Assembly (NCBI GenBank): GCA_900546845.1
Contig: UREK01000021.1
Span: forward strand, 1 to 37,694
Length of the DNA: 37,694 nucleotides
Source: an uncultured Eubacteriales bacterium
Lineage (GTDB): Bacteria > Bacillota > Clostridia > Christensenellales > CAG-138
Direction: 5' to 3'
Below, one piece after another: positions 7,693 through 16,663 of the stretch (the first letter of the stretch is position 1; each line of letters opens with the position of its first letter). The translations under genes were made by a program, and so were the position numbers. The notes beneath the pieces are model-generated. The model ran no database searches and had not been told where the DNA came from. It saw only the letters and a list, made by a program, of their open reading frames with translations.

Positions 7693-9069
7693 CTACAGCG
7701 CGTTCCTTTCCCGCATCGCCGCGATCTGTGCCCGCACGGAAGCGGGAGAGGTGCCGCCGAAGGATGTGCGCTTCACCACGCAGGCGTCCAGGTCGATGGC
7801 CTCGTATACATCTGCGCCAAACGCGTCGGAATATTCCTGGTAGACCGTAAGCGGAAGCGTCTCGAGCGTCGCGCTGTCCGCGATGCAGCGTGCGACCAGT
7901 TCCCCCGTGATCTTATACGCCGCGCGGAAGGGCAGCCCTTTGCCGACGAGGTAATCCGCGCAGTCCGTTGCGTTGATGAACCCGTTTGCCGCCGCCTTGC
8001 GCATATTGTCCGGCAGGACGCGCATGGTAACAAGCATGGGGGTGAACACGTGGAGGCACTGGAGAACCGTATCCACGCTGTCAAAGATGGCCTCCTTGTC
8101 CTCCTGCATGTCCTTGTTGTACGCGAGCGGCAGGCCCTTCATGACGGTGAGAAGCGTCATCAGGTTGCCGTAGCTGCGGCCCGCCTTGCCGCGCACGAGC
8201 TCCGGGATGTCCGGGTTCTTCTTCTGCGGCATAATGCTTGAGCCCGTCGAATACGCGTCGTCCAGCTCAATGAAATGGAACTCCCACGAGCACCAGAGAA
8301 TGATCTCCTCCGAGAAGCGGGAAAGATGCATCATCATCATGGCGATGCATGCGGCGAGTTCGATCACGAAATCCCGGTCCGAAACGCCGTCCATGCTGTT
8401 TTCGCACGGGCCGGCGCAGCCAAGAGCCGCCGCGGTCATGGCGCGGTCGGTCGGGTAGGTGGTGCCGGCGAGCGCGCAGCACCCGAGCGGGGAAACCGCC
8501 GCGCTTTCGCGGCAGGCCGCGAGGCGCTTGAGGTCGCGCTCGATCATGTTCGCATAGGCCATCAGGTGATGGCCGAAGGTGATGGGCTGCGCGCGCTGCA
8601 AATGCGTGTAGCCCGGCAGGATCGTGGCTGCATAGGCTTCGGCCTGCTTGAGCAGCGCCGAGAGCAACTCCTTCGCCGCGCCGGAGATGGCGTCGATCGC
8701 ATCCATCAGGTACAGCCGGAGGTCAATCGCCACCTGGTCGTTGCGGCTGCGCGCGGTGTGCAGCTTCTTGCCCGCATCCCCGATGCGGCGGGTCAGCTCC
8801 GCCTCCACGAACATGTGGATGTCCTCCGCATCCGGATCAATGGGGAGGGCGCCGCTCGTCAGGTCGTCCAGAATGGAACCGAGCCCGGCCGTGATCGCGT
8901 CGCGCTCCGCGGCGGTGACGACGCCCGCTTTTGCGAGCATCGCCACATGCGCGAGAGAGCCGGCAATATCCTGCCGGAACATGCGCGCGTCGAAGGAGAT
9001 GGACGAGTTGAAATCGTTCACGTCCGCGTCAAGCTGTTTCTGGAAGCGCCCTGCCCACATCGTTTGCAT
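7693..9069 (-). CDS. argH: Argininosuccinate lyase
   Basis: The last step of arginine synthesis: argininosuccinate is split into arginine and fumarate. The 458 residues include the fumarase-superfamily signature GSSIMPQKKNPD with its mobile catalytic loop, HTARSRNDQVAIDLRLY, and GYTHLQRAQPITFGH with the catalytic His. The start at 9069 (MQTMWAGRF) follows GGGAGA by about 11 bases; MWAGRF at 9060 would also fit the family but is further from that site. It begins 18 bases after argG stops. Confidence 0.97.
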   Translation of the reverse strand: MQTMWAGRFQKQLDADVNDFNSSISFDARMFRQDIAGSLAHVAMLAKAGVVTAAERDAITAGLGSILDDLTSGALPIDPDAEDIHMFVEAELTRRIGDAGKKLHTARSRNDQVAIDLRLYLMDAIDAISGAAKELLSALLKQAEAYAATILPGYTHLQRAQPITFGHHLMAYANMIERDLKRLAACRESAAVSPLGCCALAGTTYPTDRAMTAAALGCAGPCENSMDGVSDRDFVIELAACIAMMMMHLSRFSEEIILWCSWEFHFIELDDAYSTGSSIMPQKKNPDIPELVRGKAGRSYGNLMTLLTVMKGLPLAYNKDMQEDKEAIFDSVDTVLQCLHVFTPMLVTMRVLPDNMRKAAANGFINATDCADYLVGKGLPFRAAYKITGELVARCIADSATLETLPLTVYQEYSDAFGADVYEAIDLDACVVKRTSFGGTSPASVRAQIAAMRERNAL

Positions 9070-9087
9070 CGTTACAGATTCTCCCGT

Positions 9088-10314
<1,227 letters not shown>

Positions 10315-10326
10315 AGTATCTCCTTC

Positions 10327-10374
10327 GGTGCATAATATTGCACCTTTTATCTTATGTTTATGCATATTAGCGCA
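10327..10374. promoter_or_regulatory. Probable ArgR operator pair
   Basis: TGCATAATATTGCA (10329-10342) sits inside the inverted repeat GGTGCA/TGCACC, and TGCATATTAGCGCA lies at 10361-10374. Both resemble the ArgR/AhrC box (TGNAT-four A/T-ATNCA), their centres are 32 bases apart, and the second covers the -10 box. Arginine-bound repressor would block RNA polymerase here. The repressor gene itself is not in the window. Confidence 0.65.
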
Positions 10375-10392
10375 TTGGAATCACCTTGTCAA
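10364..10392 (-). promoter_or_regulatory. Promoter of argGHD
   Basis: On the minus strand TTGACA (10392-10387), 17 bases, then TAATAT (10369-10364) is a near-consensus SigA promoter. Transcription would start near 10357, about 43 bases before the argG start codon. Confidence 0.85.
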
Positions 10393-10477
10393 GTATTTTT
10401 ATGCTTTTTGCTGTTTTTTATTTTGCCGTCGCGCATCCGAACGCCGCGAGTGCGCCTAGCAGGTGAGAGCATGCAAA

Positions 10478-10620
10478 AAGGCTGCCTCCGGGAATGTGCG
10501 ATTCATCTTCCAGCATGTTTATTGGAATACCTGGATCCACGGCACAGATGTAGCGGCAGGAGCGCGCGATCCAGAAGCATTCTCCGCTTGACTGGCAGCC
10601 TTGGGTGGCCGCTTTTTGTT
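10478..10620 (+). ncRNA. Candidate structured RNA ending in a terminator
   Basis: Three nested stems are visible: AAGGCTGCC/GGCAGCCTT (10478-10486 with 10594-10602), GGGAATG/CATTCTCC with one bulge (10490-10496 with 10578-10585), and CTGGATC/GATCCAG (10531-10537 with 10568-10574). A local hairpin TTCCA/TGGAA (10508-10527) sits between the second and third. The 3' arm of the first stem overlaps a second hairpin, GGCAGCC-TTG-GGTGGCC, followed by GCTTTTTGTT, so the two folds exclude each other as in a riboswitch or attenuator. No protein gene follows on this strand and I cannot assign a known family. No clear promoter was found. Confidence 0.4.
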
Positions 10621-10771
10621 AGCATATCAATGCAGAATTTATTATTGTGTGCAGCAATATTCCGCTGATTTATTATGCAGTTTCAGAGAGTGTGCCATGC
10701 TATTGCAGAAGAGGTATGGGCGATATGTCCGTCTGTTTTTCCTGCAAGTTTATTTTTCCCTCAGACCATCG
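10621..10771. other. A/T-rich stretch without a gene
   Basis: About 150 bases are clearly richer in A/T than the surroundings. Short motifs recur: TTTATTAT at 10638-10645 and 10670-10677, and several copies of TGCAG. No frame with a binding site is present. It could be a control region or a decayed sequence. Confidence 0.3.
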
Positions 10772-10772
10772 G

Positions 10773-10879
10773 CAAACCCTTTGGGGTTCGGGGGACCGCA
10801 GCCCCCGGAGGCTTTGATCGGTTCCGGCGACAAGTGCGCCGGAACCGCAGGAGCCTTGCGCAGCAAGGGTTTCTTTGCA
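10773..10879 (+). repeat. Hairpin-rich repeat family B, copy 1
   Basis: GGGGGACCGCAGCCCCC, then TTTGATCGG, then a long hairpin (GTTCCGGCG/CGCCGGAAC) and AGCCTTGCGCAGCAAGG with GTTTCTTTGC. The same order (GGGCCGCAGCCC, TTTGATCG, inner stem, AGCCTTGCAGCGCAAGG, CTTTCTTT) occurs at 16684-16768. The ends are conserved and the inner stem varies. No coding potential. Confidence 0.6.
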
Positions 10880-10961
10880 ATTTGCAGCGGCCGCAAGCAA
10901 AGCAGGCATCTGTAAATTGTAACCGCATCAGCAAAGGTCAAAAGGCATTTGCTGACGGCCA

Positions 10962-10988
10962 GAGGAAAAACCTGCGCTTCAGGCTTTT
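10962..10988 (-). terminator. Terminator after the nucleoside phosphorylase gene
   Basis: On minus, AAAAGCCTG pairs with CAGGTTTTT around the loop AAGCG (10966-10988), giving a short stem ending in T residues. It lies about 40 bases after the stop of the gene at 11026-11766. Confidence 0.6.
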
Positions 10989-11025
10989 CCCTTTCGCGTT
11001 CTTTTGCGGCTGTGTTATAATAGCG

Positions 11026-11766
11026 TCATGCAAAGAGTTGCCGCAGCGCCGCGAGCGCCACGCGGATCTCGTTCTCCTCGCCACGCAGCGCAAGCGCCGC
11101 GCCGTCCACATAATCTCCGATGGCGGAGGCGGTATCTTCCTTATCTTCAAAGGCGACGACGTTGTTGAGGATAGCGGCCGCCCTCACGCCGCGCAGCGCG
11201 CCGATGGTGAAAAGCGCCGCCGTCTCCATGTCGCTGCCGAGCACGCCCGCCTTGTGCCAATAGGCGTTGCGTTCGGCTTCATGGTCGGTGTAAAAGCTGT
11301 CGTGGCTTCGGGCAACGCCGGTGTGGTAGGGCGCGCCAATCGCCTTCGCAGCACTGACGCAGGCGAAGATCAGCTCCGCGTCCGGAACGGCAGGGAAAAT
11401 TGGGTCGATATACATTTTGGAAGCGCCGTCATCCCGCACCGCGCCGGATACGAGGACGAGGTCGCCGAGCTTCACCTTCGGCTGCAAGGCACCGCAGCTG
11501 CCGATGCGGATCATCGCGGTAACGCCGATGTTGCTGAGCTCCTCCACGGCGATGCCCGCGCTCGCGCCGCCGATGCCGGTGGAGACAGCCAGCACGGGAA
11601 GGCCCTGATACTCGCCCACAAGGCTGCGGTATTCCCGGTTATAGGCAAGATCCCGCACGTTCGTGAGGAACGGAGCGATGCGGTCGAGCCGCGCCGGATC
11701 CCCCGGCAGGAGCGCGCAGCGCGCGCCCGCGGTTTCATCGAGGCGGATATGCGGTTGCAAACTCAT
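11026..11766 (-). CDS. udp: Nucleoside phosphorylase, uridine phosphorylase-like
   Basis: A 246-residue member of the PNP/UDP family, which splits nucleosides with phosphate into a base and ribose 1-phosphate. Phosphate-site and core motifs are visible: PGDPARLDRI near the start, VSTGIGGASAGIAVEEL, RIGSCGAL, and GSDMETAALF, whose Met-Glu contacts the ribose. The STGIGG/IAVEEL layout fits uridine phosphorylase better than DeoD, but the base-specificity loop is unlike the E. coli enzyme, so purine substrates cannot be excluded. It is divergent from the sugar-kinase operon at 11857. The binding site before the ATG is weak (GGCAGGT). Confidence 0.85.
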   Translation of the reverse strand: MSLQPHIRLDETAGARCALLPGDPARLDRIAPFLTNVRDLAYNREYRSLVGEYQGLPVLAVSTGIGGASAGIAVEELSNIGVTAMIRIGSCGALQPKVKLGDLVLVSGAVRDDGASKMYIDPIFPAVPDAELIFACVSAAKAIGAPYHTGVARSHDSFYTDHEAERNAYWHKAGVLGSDMETAALFTIGALRGVRAAAILNNVVAFEDKEDTASAIGDYVDGAALALRGEENEIRVALAALRQLFA

Positions 11767-11856
11767 AACGAAAGACCTGCCTTTTCATAAAATTATCCCT
11801 TGGTATTAGGATACAGGAAAAACAGGCCCGAATCAATCATGCAAAGGAGTTTTCCC

Positions 11857-12798
11857 ATGCGCATTCTCAACTTTGGCTCGCTCAACATCGATTATGTGTA
11901 CGCTGTGGACGCATTTCTGCGCCCCGGCGAAACGAAGGCCGCAGAAAGCCTTATGGTCAACTGCGGCGGCAAGGGGTTGAACCAGTCCATCGCGGCGGCG
12001 AAGGCGGGCAGCGCAGTGTGGCATGCGGGGCTTCTCGGGGACGCAGCCGGCATGCTGCGCGATAAGCTCCTGCAAAACGGGGTGGACGTGCGCCTGCTCA
12101 TGCCCACTGCGCACGCGGCGGGGCACGCGATCATCCAGGTGGACGCTTCCGGGCAGAACTGCATCCTGCTCTATGGCGGCACAAACCAAATGCTCACAAA
12201 GGAGTTCGTGGATTCCGCGTTCGATGCGTTTACGGCAGAAGGGGAAGGCGGTCTCGTGCTGCTGCAAAACGAGACGAACCTCGTGCCATATATCATTGAG
12301 GAGGCTGCAAAGCGCGGCCTTGCCGTCGCGCTCAACGCCGCGCCGATGGACGGCCGTGTCCGGGAATATCCGCTCGATAAGCTCACCTGGCTCATCGTCA
12401 ACGAGGTGGAGGGCGGCGCGCTCGCCGGCACGGAGGACGAGGAGGCGATCCTCCCGGCGCTGCATGCAAACTACCCGCATTGCGGCGTGCTTCTGACGCT
12501 TGGCGCGCTTGGCGCGCGCTGCATGGAGCCGGGCGGCCGCGTGACGCGCTGCGGGAGCTTCCGCGTCCGCGCGGTGGATACCACCGCCGCGGGCGACACG
12601 TTCACCGGCTATTTTCTTTACGGCATGCTGCATGAGCTTTCCGTGCCGGATACGCTCCGCCTGGCGACGACGGCCGCGGCGCTCTGCGTGGGCAGGCCAG
12701 GCGCAGCCGATTCCGTGCCGGAAAAGGCGGAGGTGGACGCAGCGCTCAAGGAAGAACGCTTCGGCGTGCTGCTGGTGCAAACGGAGGAACCCGCATGA
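11857..12798 (+). CDS. PfkB family sugar kinase, ribokinase-like
   Basis: A 313-residue PfkB kinase. NCGGKGLNQSIAAAKAG (about residues 32-48) is the substrate loop, LTLGALGARC is typical, and VDTTAAGDTFTGYF carries the anion hole and catalytic Asp. Ribokinase is the closest match, but PfkB kinases also act on other sugars and nucleosides. A uridine phosphorylase produces ribose 1-phosphate, which is not a ribokinase substrate, so the divergent neighbour does not settle the substrate. The ATG at 11857 follows AAGGAG by 7 bases. The last four bases overlap the next start (ATGA). Confidence 0.88.
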   Translation: MRILNFGSLNIDYVYAVDAFLRPGETKAAESLMVNCGGKGLNQSIAAAKAGSAVWHAGLLGDAAGMLRDKLLQNGVDVRLLMPTAHAAGHAIIQVDASGQNCILLYGGTNQMLTKEFVDSAFDAFTAEGEGGLVLLQNETNLVPYIIEEAAKRGLAVALNAAPMDGRVREYPLDKLTWLIVNEVEGGALAGTEDEEAILPALHANYPHCGVLLTLGALGARCMEPGGRVTRCGSFRVRAVDTTAAGDTFTGYFLYGMLHELSVPDTLRLATTAAALCVGRPGAADSVPEKAEVDAALKEERFGVLLVQTEEPA

Positions 12799-13385
12799 AA
12801 AACGTGCTTTTTATCGACTGCTGCATCCGGCGGGAGCTTTCCCGCACGAAGGAGCTTGCGGACGCGATGCTTTTCGCGCTCGCGCGGCGGGAGGATCTTT
12901 CCGTCTCGACGCTCTGCCTGATGGACGAGCCGCTCAACTATTTTTCGGAGGGCTTCTTTGCCCAGCGGGAACGCCTGCTTGCCGCCGGGGAGCGGGAACA
13001 TCCCCGTTTCCGCTATGCGCACCAGTTCGCGGCGGCGGACGTGATCGTGATCGCCGCGCCCCTGTGGGATCTCGCGTTCCCGGCTCTGCTGAAGGTTTAC
13101 ATCGAAAACGTCAACGTGGAGGGCATCACCTTCGGCTGCAACGAAAGCGGCTGCTATGGCGTCTGCCGTGCGCAGCGCATGGTGTTTCTGACCACGCGCG
13201 GCGGCGCTTATGACGGCGCGCCGGACGAGATGGGTGCGCGCTACCTCGCAGCGCTCTGCGGCTTCTTCGGCATCCCACGCTTCGACTGTATAGCCGCCGA
13301 CGGCCTTGACCTCGGCACGCGCCCGCCGGAGGAGATCCTCGCGGAAGCAAAGGCAAAGGCCGTCGCGCTCGCGGAAGCGCTGTGA
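12795..13385 (+). CDS. Flavodoxin-fold FMN-dependent NADH oxidoreductase (AzoR-like)
   Basis: A 196-residue quinone/azo-reductase-type flavoprotein. The core AADVIVIAAPLWDLAFPA corresponds to AHDVIVIAAPMYNFNIS of AzoR, and LLKVYIENVNVEGITF, LTTRGGAYDG and GFFGI follow in family order. Such enzymes reduce quinones or azo compounds with NADH through FMN. The start overlaps the kinase stop by 4 bases, so translation is probably coupled. The link to the sugar kinase is unclear. Cys residues in the segment GCNESGCYGVC are more numerous than usual for the family. Confidence 0.85.
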   Translation: MKNVLFIDCCIRRELSRTKELADAMLFALARREDLSVSTLCLMDEPLNYFSEGFFAQRERLLAAGEREHPRFRYAHQFAAADVIVIAAPLWDLAFPALLKVYIENVNVEGITFGCNESGCYGVCRAQRMVFLTTRGGAYDGAPDEMGARYLAALCGFFGIPRFDCIAADGLDLGTRPPEEILAEAKAKAVALAEAL

Positions 13386-13453
13386 AGCACAGCGGGGCGG
13401 GTCCCGCACTCCGGTAACATACGACCACAGATTGGAAAGGGAGCGAAACAGAA

Positions 13454-14506
13454 ATGGAAACCATGAAAGCGCTTGTTTGGAAGGAAAAAGGGAAAGTCGA
13501 GCTTTGCGACAGGCCCATGCCGAAGCTCCAGGACCCGCGCGACGCGATCGTCCGCGTGACGCGCGCGAGCATCTGCTCAAGCGACCTACATATCATCCAT
13601 GGCACGGTGCCGCGCGCGAAGGAAGGGGTGGTGCTCGGGCATGAGTTCGTGGGCGAGGTCGTGGAAACGGGCGCTCTCGTGCGCCGGTTCCGGCCCGGGG
13701 ACCGCGTCGCCGTGAACGTGGAAACCTTCTGCGGGGAATGCTTCTTCTGCAAGCGCGGCTACGTGAACAACTGCGTGGAGGGCGGCTGGGAACTCGGCTG
13801 CCGGATCGACGGCGGTCAGGCGGAATACGCGCGCGTCCCCACAGCGGATCAGAGCTTTACGCGCATCCCGGAGAGCGTATCGGACGAGGATGCGCTCTTT
13901 GTGGGCGACGTGCTCGCCACGGGCTACTGGGCGGCACAGATCGGAGAGATCGCACCTGCTTCCACGGCGCTTGTGCTCGGCGCGGGGCCGACCGGCCTCT
14001 GCACGATGATGAGTGCACGGCTGTATAGCCCAGCGAAGCTCATCGCCGTGGACGTAAACGACGAGCGCCTTGCCCTCGCCAAAGCGAAAGGCCTTTGCGA
14101 CGTGGCGCTCAACCCGAAGCGGGACGACGTGCTTGCCGCTGTGCGGGAGCTGACCGAGGGCCGCGGTGCGGACCGCGTGTTCGAGGTCGCGGGCGCAAAA
14201 AATACGTTCGAGCTGGCCTGGCAGGCCGCGCGGCCGAACGCGGTCATCGTGGTCGTGGCGCTGTACGCGGAGGCGCAGTCCTTGCCGCTGCACCTGATGT
14301 ACGGCAAGAACCTCACCTTCAAGACCGGCGGCGTAGACGCGAACGCCTGCGGGGACATCATACGGCTTATCGAAACCAAGCGGCTCGACACGGGCCTCAT
14401 GATCACGCACCGCGCGCCGCTCAACGACATCCTCACGGGCTATGACGTTTTCGGCAACCAGAAGGACGGCTGCATCAAATGGGTCGTCACGCCGTATGAA
14501 CGGTAA
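13454..14506 (+). CDS. Zinc-dependent alcohol dehydrogenase (MDR family)
   Basis: A 350-residue medium-chain dehydrogenase. The catalytic zinc ligands lie in RASICSSDLHI and GHEFVGEV; the structural zinc loop CGECFFCKRGYVNNC is complete; the nucleotide-binding turn is VLGAGPTGL. The layout resembles clostridial secondary alcohol dehydrogenases and threonine/sorbitol dehydrogenase relatives, but the substrate is unknown. Start at 13454 follows GGGAG by about 10 bases. It lies 68 bases after the AzoR-like gene and may be read with it; the products together suggest carbonyl/alcohol redox work on a sugar-derived compound, which is an inference. Confidence 0.93.
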   Translation: METMKALVWKEKGKVELCDRPMPKLQDPRDAIVRVTRASICSSDLHIIHGTVPRAKEGVVLGHEFVGEVVETGALVRRFRPGDRVAVNVETFCGECFFCKRGYVNNCVEGGWELGCRIDGGQAEYARVPTADQSFTRIPESVSDEDALFVGDVLATGYWAAQIGEIAPASTALVLGAGPTGLCTMMSARLYSPAKLIAVDVNDERLALAKAKGLCDVALNPKRDDVLAAVRELTEGRGADRVFEVAGAKNTFELAWQAARPNAVIVVVALYAEAQSLPLHLMYGKNLTFKTGGVDANACGDIIRLIETKRLDTGLMITHRAPLNDILTGYDVFGNQKDGCIKWVVTPYER

Positions 14507-14518
14507 TTGCGCAAAAGG

Positions 14519-14554
14519 GCCGGGCCGTGCGTTGCCGTAAACGCGCGGCCCGGC
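14519..14554. terminator. Strong GC hairpin after the dehydrogenase gene
   Basis: GCCGGGCCG (14519-14527) pairs with CGGCCCGGC (14546-14554). There is no T run after it on plus, and TTTTGC follows on minus. It could stabilise the 3' end or act as a weak terminator. Confidence 0.5.
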
Positions 14555-14693
14555 GCCTATCCCCCGCTCATTCCGGCGCGTTTGAGCTTCTCTCCAGTAA
14601 ATTCATTTAAGGGACCGGTGATCGGGAAAGCCGTTCCGGGATTGCCATGGGGCGCGTGCCCGCATTCCCCGCCATTTCTCACAAACCGTTCAT

Positions 14694-14722
14694 TTGCCTT
14701 CCGGAGCGCGTTGTGGTATCCT
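14694..14722 (+). promoter_or_regulatory. Promoter of the membrane-anchored unknown gene
   Basis: TTGCCT (14694-14699), 17 bases, then TATCCT (14717-14722). Transcription would start near 14729, giving a 58-base leader containing GGCGGCTGTATGCGGCCG, which can form a small hairpin. Confidence 0.55.
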
Positions 14723-14786
14723 TAATCTGAAGAAGTATCGGGGCGGCTGTATGCGGCCGTTTCGGCAGATTGAAAGGAAACCGCCT

Positions 14787-15347
14787 ATGTCGCGCAACAA
14801 ATACGCGGTCGCCAGCCGTTCCATCTGGTATGTGCTGCGCACGCTTTTGATTTTCACCGCCATTGTGGCGCTCTGCCTCGGCGTGTTCGTGGAAGGCATG
14901 TACGTCAGCAACCTTTACATCCTCGTGACCGAGGGGCTGGAAGCGCGCGCGGAATGTATATTGACCGACGGCGCGGTGTTGGACTTGACGGAATATTTCA
15001 CAGAGGAATTCGTGCGCAACGACAACGCGCTCTATAAAGGGATCTACGATGAATTCACCGTATCGAGCTTTGATTTCCGCGTGGATGTGGAAGGCGTATC
15101 GGTTCTTCCTTGGAACAAGCGCGCCACCATGCAGGTTTTGACCTACCTTGCCGCGATAAACGCCGCCGCAGACGATCCGGACTCCGGCGCGGAACTGCCG
15201 GAATGGGGGGCCGCGCGCTACTCGATCTCCCTGGCCCGCTCCGGCTCCCGCTGGTATATCACGGGGATGACCCTCATCGAGGAAAATCCGGAGATGGCGC
15301 CTGCGCCCACGCCGGATTATTCGCTGCTCCCTTCCCCTACGCCGTAA
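14787..15347 (+). CDS. Membrane-anchored protein of unknown function
   Basis: A 186-residue protein with one N-terminal membrane helix (about residues 16-37, LRTLLIFTAIVALCLGVFV) and an exposed domain of about 130 residues, ending in a Pro/Thr-rich tail APAPTPDYSLLPSPTP. The exposed domain has an acidic front (DLTEYFTEEFVRND) and Trp/Tyr-rich beta segments (GSRWYITGM). I do not recognise the fold. The tail could cross the cell wall. The ATG at 14787 follows GAAAGGAAA. It is transcribed alone from 14694, and repeat A begins 20 bases after its stop. Confidence 0.8.
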   Translation: MSRNKYAVASRSIWYVLRTLLIFTAIVALCLGVFVEGMYVSNLYILVTEGLEARAECILTDGAVLDLTEYFTEEFVRNDNALYKGIYDEFTVSSFDFRVDVEGVSVLPWNKRATMQVLTYLAAINAAADDPDSGAELPEWGAARYSISLARSGSRWYITGMTLIEENPEMAPAPTPDYSLLPSPTP

Positions 15348-15366
15348 CGGCGCAAGGGCGCGCACA

Positions 15367-15604
15367 AACCAAAAGGCTCCTTCCCCGAGGGAGGCTCGGG
15401 GCGTGGTTCACTCCAGCGCTTTTCTGTATACGACAATCCTCCGTCAGCGCTTGCGCGCTGCCACCTCCTTTGCCAAAGGAGGCTTTTGGGAGCGGGGAAG
15501 CCCAACGGATTCCGTATACGGACGCCGCTTGAGAGCGTACAGACCAAAAGGCTCCTTTATGAAAGGAGCTGTCACGGCGTGAGCCGTGACAGAGGATTGT
15601 TCCG
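15367..15604. repeat. Palindromic repeat family A, copy 3 (both arms, most complete)
   Basis: The left arm runs from ACAATCCTCCGTCAGCGC to GCCAAAGGAGGCTTTTGGG (about 15432-15490). The centre contains CCCAACGGATTCCGTATACG and GAGAGCGTACAG. The right arm runs from CCAAAAGGCTCC to GAGCCGTGACAGAGGATTG (15543-15600). The arms are reverse complements apart from a few bases. A further CCAAAAGGCTCCTTCCCC at 15369-15386 looks like part of another copy. No genes are inside; dusB starts 40 bases later. Confidence 0.88.
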
Positions 15605-15643
15605 CCGCAAAGCGTTTTTTGATTTCCTCGAAGGAGAATACCC

Positions 15644-16615
15644 TTGCTCTTTTTTGACCCGAAAACGGAGTTCCCCGTTTTGCTCGCGCCCATGGCCGGC
15701 GTGACTGATCTCGCTTTCCGCGAGATCTGCCGCGCTATGGGGGCGGATTTTTCGTATACGGAAATGGTGAGCGCCAAGGGTCTTTATTACGGCAGCGACC
15801 GCACGGCCTCCCTGCTCGCAGCCTCCCCTTCGGAGCGCCCCTACGGCGTGCAGCTCTTCGGCGCGGAGCCGGAGATCGTCGCGGCGATGGCAAAGCGGCT
15901 TTGCGCGGAGGCGTACGACGGCCTTGCGCTGATTGATCTCAACATGGGCTGCCCCGCCCGCAAGATTACCGGCAACGGCGAAGGGAGCGCTCTCATGCGG
16001 GATCTTCCGCGCGCCGCGCGCATTATCGAAGCCACGGTGAAAGCGTCCTCCCTGCCCGTGACGGTGAAGTTCCGCAAGGGGTATGACGCGGCGCACGTCA
16101 ACGCCGTGGCCTTTGCCCGCATGGCGGAGGAATCCGGCGCGGCGATGGTGACCGTCCACGGCCGCACGCGGGAGCAGATGTATAGCGGCAAGGCGGATTG
16201 GGACGTCATCGCGGAGGTAAAGCAGGCCGTTTCCATCCCCGTGATCGGCAACGGGGACGTGTTCTCCGGCGCGGACGCGCTTGCCCTGCGCGCGCATACC
16301 GGGTGCGACGGCGTGATGGTCGCCCGAGGCGCAGAGGGGAACCCGTTCCTTTTTGCGGAGATCAAGGCGGCGCTCGCGGGAAAAGCCTATGCACCGCCCA
16401 CCGGGCCGGAGCGCATCGAAGCAGCGCTCGCCCACGCCCGGCGGCTTGTGGAATGCCGCGGGGAACGCGCCGTCATCGAGATGCGCAAGCATGTGGCATG
16501 GTACCTTTCCGGCATGCGCGGCGCGTCCGCCCTGCGCGCGCGGGTGAACGCGGTCGGGAGCCTTGCCGAGCTGGAAGCAATGCTCACGCAGTATAAAGAA
16601 AATCTGAATTCCTGA
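15644..16615 (+). CDS. dusB: tRNA-dihydrouridine synthase
   Basis: A flavin enzyme that reduces uridines in tRNA to dihydrouridine. The 323 residues carry APMAGVTDLAFREIC (FMN site, about 13-27), LIDLNMGCPARKITG with the catalytic Cys, VTVKFRKGYD, MVTVHGRTREQMYSG, and CDGVMVARGAEGNPFLF. This layout fits the DusB type of Gram-positive bacteria. The start is a TTG at 15644 with AAGGAG 7 bases upstream; the next in-frame ATG lies inside APMAG and would remove the FMN site. A GC hairpin with T runs on minus follows at 16621. Confidence 0.96.
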   Translation: MLFFDPKTEFPVLLAPMAGVTDLAFREICRAMGADFSYTEMVSAKGLYYGSDRTASLLAASPSERPYGVQLFGAEPEIVAAMAKRLCAEAYDGLALIDLNMGCPARKITGNGEGSALMRDLPRAARIIEATVKASSLPVTVKFRKGYDAAHVNAVAFARMAEESGAAMVTVHGRTREQMYSGKADWDVIAEVKQAVSIPVIGNGDVFSGADALALRAHTGCDGVMVARGAEGNPFLFAEIKAALAGKAYAPPTGPERIEAALAHARRLVECRGERAVIEMRKHVAWYLSGMRGASALRARVNAVGSLAELEAMLTQYKENLNS

Positions 16616-16620
16616 CAAGG

Positions 16621-16655
16621 AAAAAAAGCGGGCCGTTTGTGAGGCAGCCCGCTTT
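16621..16655. terminator. Intrinsic terminator between dusB and repeat B
   Basis: AAAGCGGGC (16625-16633) pairs with GCCCGCTTT (16647-16655). The T run is best on minus (seven A residues at 16621-16627 on plus), so it can stop transcripts from the gene at 16899-17465 as well as dusB. A near-duplicate hairpin lies at 16854-16882. Confidence 0.75.
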
Positions 16656-16663
16656 GGCTTGTC

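Noticed and set aside
10478..10602. 6S RNA
   Set aside because: The open region is strongly asymmetric (34 bases against 3) and the molecule is shorter than 6S RNA, so the shape does not fit.
10603..10617. A T-box-like GGGTGG...CCGC motif
   Set aside because: The T-box core needs two more bases between GG and CC, and the T run follows at once, with no separate terminator or downstream gene.
11016..11021. Plus-strand TATAAT as a promoter
   Set aside because: No acceptable -35 box lies 16-18 bases upstream, and the following plus-strand sequence is antisense to the phosphorylase gene.
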